Shown: positions 61,861-64,000 of the stretch, piece by piece
Layout of the letters: every line of letters begins with the position of its first letter
Numbering within the stretch: the first letter of the stretch is position 1
Source of the DNA: Streptomyces narbonensis
GTDB lineage: Bacteria; Actinomycetota; Actinomycetes; Streptomycetales; Streptomycetaceae
DNA: 64,000 bases
NCBI RefSeq assembly: GCF_014649015.1
Contig: NZ_BMSF01000006.1
Span: 310,001 to 374,000, forward strand
Direction: 5' to 3'
Position numbers and translations under genes: made by a program
The notes under the pieces: generated by a model
Seen by the model: the letters and a program-made list of their open reading frames with translations, nothing else
Databases searched by the model: none
Told to the model about the DNA's origin: nothing

Positions 61861-63074
61861 GCGCGGCGGCGGACCGTCTGGCGGAGGCCCGCGAGCTGCT
61901 CGCGGGCCACCCCGTCGTCGACGGCCACAACGACCTCCCGTGGGCGCTGCGCGAGCACGTGCGGTACGACCTGGACCGGATGGACATCGGCGCCGACCAG
62001 ACCGGCGCCCTCCACACCGACCTCCTCCGGATGCGGGCCGGTGGCGTCGGCGCCCAGTTCTGGTCGGTCTACGTCCCTTGCCGGCTGGCCGGTGACGACG
62101 CGGTCAGCGCGACCCTGGAGCAGATCGACGTCGTCGACCAGCTCCTGGAGCGGTACGCCGGCGACCTCGCCCCGGCCCTGACGGCGGACGACATGGAGGC
62201 GGCCCGCAAGCAGGGCCGTATCGCCTCGCTCAAGGGCGCCGAGGGCGGCCACTCGATCAACAACTCCCTCGCCACCCTGCGCGCGCTGCACGCGCTGGGC
62301 GTCCGCTACATGACGCTCACGCACAACGACAACAACGACTGGGCTGACTCGGCGACCGACGAGCCGGGTGTCGGCGGGCTCTCCGCCTTCGGCCGGCAGG
62401 TCGTCGGCGAGATGAACCGCTCCGGCATGCTCGTGGACCTCTCGCACGTCGCCGCGACGACCATGCGGGACGCGCTCGACACCTCGACCGCGCCGGTGAT
62501 CTTCTCGCACTCCTCGGCCCGGGCGGTCTGCGACCACCCGAGGAACATCCCGGACGACGTCCTGGAGCGGCTGCCCGCCAACGGCGGCGTCGCGATGGCC
62601 ACGTTCGTGCCGAAGTTCATCCTCCCCGCGGCCGTCGAGTGGACCGCGCGGGCGGACGACAACCTCCGGGCGCACGGCTTCGACCACCTCGACACCACCG
62701 CCGCGGCGATGAAGCTGCACCGCGCCTTCGAGGCGGAGAACCCGCGCCCGATCGCCACCGTGGCCACGGTCGCCGACCACCTCGATCACATGCGCGAGGC
62801 CGCCGGCATCGACCACATCGGCATCGGCGGCGACTACGACGGGACGGCCTTCACCCCGGCCGGCCTCGACGACGTCGCCGGCTACCCGAACCTGATCGCG
62901 GAGCTCCTCCACCGCGGCTGGTCACACCCGGACCTCGCCAAGCTGACCTGGTCCAACGCGGTCCGCGCCCTCCGCGACGCGGAAGCGGTCTCCCGCGACC
63001 TGCGCTCCCGCACGTCCCCGTCGAACGCGACGATCGACGTCCTGGACGCCCCCGCGGCACAGGACGCTCCGTAA
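61857..63074 (+). CDS. M19 membrane-dipeptidase family (renal dipeptidase-like) peptidase
   Basis: A 405-residue binuclear-zinc dipeptidase. Metal ligands are all visible: His24 and Asp26 in VDGHNDLPW, the bridging Glu129 in GAEGGHS, His197 in DLSHVA and His218 in FSHSSARAV. Substrate residues include the Arg/His of [10 protein letters not shown] and the Asp of GGDYDG. It would hydrolyse dipeptides, possibly including D-residue products of wall turnover. It has no signal peptide and is probably cytoplasmic. The GTG overlaps the purE stop, giving a purK-purE-dipeptidase unit. A degenerate paralogue lies immediately downstream. Confidence 0.93.
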   Translation: MSAAADRLAEARELLAGHPVVDGHNDLPWALREHVRYDLDRMDIGADQTGALHTDLLRMRAGGVGAQFWSVYVPCRLAGDDAVSATLEQIDVVDQLLERYAGDLAPALTADDMEAARKQGRIASLKGAEGGHSINNSLATLRALHALGVRYMTLTHNDNNDWADSATDEPGVGGLSAFGRQVVGEMNRSGMLVDLSHVAATTMRDALDTSTAPVIFSHSSARAVCDHPRNIPDDVLERLPANGGVAMATFVPKFILPAAVEWTARADDNLRAHGFDHLDTTAAAMKLHRAFEAENPRPIATVATVADHLDHMREAAGIDHIGIGGDYDGTAFTPAGLDDVAGYPNLIAELLHRGWSHPDLAKLTWSNAVRALRDAEAVSRDLRSRTSPSNATIDVLDAPAAQDAP

Positions 63075-63140
63075 CCGGCTCGTCACCCGGACGGTCTACC
63101 CCGTCGCGCCCCGGTCCCCGGCCGGTGGCACGGTGGACGG

Positions 63141-63170
63141 TACTGCCCCGCCGCTCTCGGCGGGGCGGTA
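63141..63170 (+). terminator. Hairpin between the two dipeptidase genes
   Basis: TACTGCCCCGCCG and CGGCGGGGCGGTA pair over 13 bp (one G-T pair) with a CTCT loop. It lies 17 bases before the GGAG of the next gene, so it could terminate, attenuate or separate expression of the pair. Confidence 0.7.
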
Positions 63171-63197
63171 CTGCATCACCGAGTTCGGAGTAGCACC

Positions 63198-64000
63198 ATG
63201 GCAGATCTCGACGACCATTCCCCCTTCTCTGCCGCCCCCGCCGCCGTCGGCGCGCTGGATCCCGCCGAGTCCCCACCCCCGCTCGACGAGACGGCCCGGG
63301 CCCGCGCCATCCTGGCCGCCCAGCCCGTGGTCGAGGGCCACACGGAACTGCCCCCGTCCCTCGACCCCGAGGACCTTCCGCCCGCTCGCGCGGGGGAGGC
63401 CGGAGCGCAGTTCTGGTCCCTGTACGTGGACGCCGACGAGGGCGTCATCGGTACGCTGCGGCGGATCGACGCGATCCGCGCGCTCGTCGCCGCGTGTCCC
63501 GAGGACCTGCGCCTCGTGCACAGCACGTCCGAGATGGCCCACGCCGGGAACTGCGGCCGGGTCGCGGCCCTGCTCGGGCCGGTCGGCTGGCCCGCGCTCG
63601 GCGGCTCGGCCGCCACCCTGCGGGCCTACCACGCCCTGGGCGTACGGGCCGTGAACCTCACCCGCTTCGACCGCTTCGCCCGCGAAGCCGTACGGGAGAT
63701 GAACCGACTCGGCCTGGCCGTGGACCTCTCCGGCGCCGACCAGGACACCGTCCGCCGCACCCTCGCGGTCACCCGGGCCCCGGCCCTGCTGACCAGGGCG
63801 GCACCGGAGGGCCTCCCGGACGACGTGCTGGGGCTCCTCGGCGAGAACGGCGCCGTCTGCATGGTCACGGTCACGGACGACCCGGCCGCCGACGCCGACG
63901 TCCTCGACCGCGTGCGTACGGAGGCGGGCCCCCGCTCGACGGGCGTCTCGCACACCACCGACCCGGCCCACGGCTACGTACCGCTCTTCGCGGAGCTCCT
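63198..64000 (+). CDS. Degenerate M19 dipeptidase paralogue (partial, runs off the window)
   Basis: At least 267 residues, open to the right edge. It is clearly homologous to the preceding dipeptidase (GAQFWSLYVDADEGVIGTL, ATLRAYHALGVRAVNL, VREMNRLGLAVDLS). Metal ligands are largely lost: HxD is HTE (His48, Glu50), the position of the bridging Glu is Val129 in GPVGWP, the DLSH His is Gly179, and the SHSS His is replaced in LLTRAAP. It is therefore probably not a zinc peptidase and may bind peptides or regulate its neighbour. ATG at 63198 with GGAG seven bases upstream. The ORF is intact, so I call it a gene and not a pseudogene. Confidence 0.82.
   Translation, partial: MADLDDHSPFSAAPAAVGALDPAESPPPLDETARARAILAAQPVVEGHTELPPSLDPEDLPPARAGEAGAQFWSLYVDADEGVIGTLRRIDAIRALVAACPEDLRLVHSTSEMAHAGNCGRVAALLGPVGWPALGGSAATLRAYHALGVRAVNLTRFDRFAREAVREMNRLGLAVDLSGADQDTVRRTLAVTRAPALLTRAAPEGLPDDVLGLLGENGAVCMVTVTDDPAADADVLDRVRTEAGPRSTGVSHTTDPAHGYVPLFAEL

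Noticed and set aside
63198..64000. Pseudogene call for the second dipeptidase
   Set aside because: No frameshift or stop is seen, codon bias is normal and a ribosome binding site is present, so active-site loss in a functional gene is more likely.

Overview
This window is chromosomal DNA of a Streptomyces-type actinomycete. The evidence is the very high G+C content, strong G/C third-position bias, frequent GTG and some TTG starts, many four-base start/stop overlaps, GGAGG-type ribosome binding sites, and families typical of the genus (Rpf/LysM muralytic enzymes, bldA, Roadblock clusters, SigB-type sigma factor with its partner switch). The gene order (P450, two rpf genes, eno, ftsB-like, ppx, ndh, cfa, ABC pair, bldA ... 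hut genes ... sigma locus ... purK, purE, dipeptidases) matches what I remember of the Streptomyces coelicolor core around SCO3102-SCO3057. That match is from memory, not a database comparison. I see no insertion sequences, rRNA genes or CRISPR arrays. The last gene runs off the right edge.

Layout. 1-3.2 kb: lipoprotein foldase-like gene, mazG, a small membrane protein and a globin-reductase. 3.2-6.9 kb: P450 and two secreted resuscitation-promoting factors, the second behind a ydaO-type c-di-AMP riboswitch. 7.3-10.7 kb: eno, septum-initiator gene, DUF501 gene and ppx, closed by a strong terminator. 11-17.3 kb: type II NADH dehydrogenase, CFA-type methyltransferase, and a convergent ABC exporter. 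17.7 kb: tRNA-Leu(UAA), the bldA gene, with a 17-bp palindrome in front of its promoter. 18-25.8 kb: Bax-inhibitor-like protein, small conserved genes, thiolase, SGNH hydrolase, cystathionine beta-synthase and an RpiR regulator. 25.8-28.5 kb: a leftward cluster with three Roadblock/LC7 proteins. 28.7-35.7 kb: PLP decarboxylase, then a divergent histidine-utilisation operon (hutU, an M20 amidohydrolase, hutF, hutI). 35.7-49 kb: accessory-looking block with a secreted YD-repeat/phospholipase A2 protein, a small kinase, and a cell-envelope glycan locus (FemAB/CelD-type GNAT, GT2, deacetylase, polytopic membrane proteins, GH26-like hydrolase, flippase, sugar aminotransferase). 49.2-51.2 kb: SigB-family sigma factor facing a STAS antagonist and an anti-sigma kinase. 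51.3-55.5 kb: a four-gene translationally coupled operon of surface proteins with LPKTG and LAETG sorting signals. 55.6-64 kb: peptide transporter, two-component system, GtrA protein, purK-purE, and two tandem M19 dipeptidases, the second without most metal ligands.

How the parts may fit. Several segments act at the cell envelope or in development: Rpf lysis enzymes under c-di-AMP control, FtsB-like divisome protein, bldA, the glycan locus and the sortase-type surface operon beside a stress sigma factor. The least described candidates are the surface-protein operon, the GTPase-less Roadblock cluster, the YD-repeat phospholipase and the glycan locus. Several genes (mazG, P450, the 19-kb small gene, the response regulator, purK) have a TANNNT box six or seven bases before the start codon and look leaderless.
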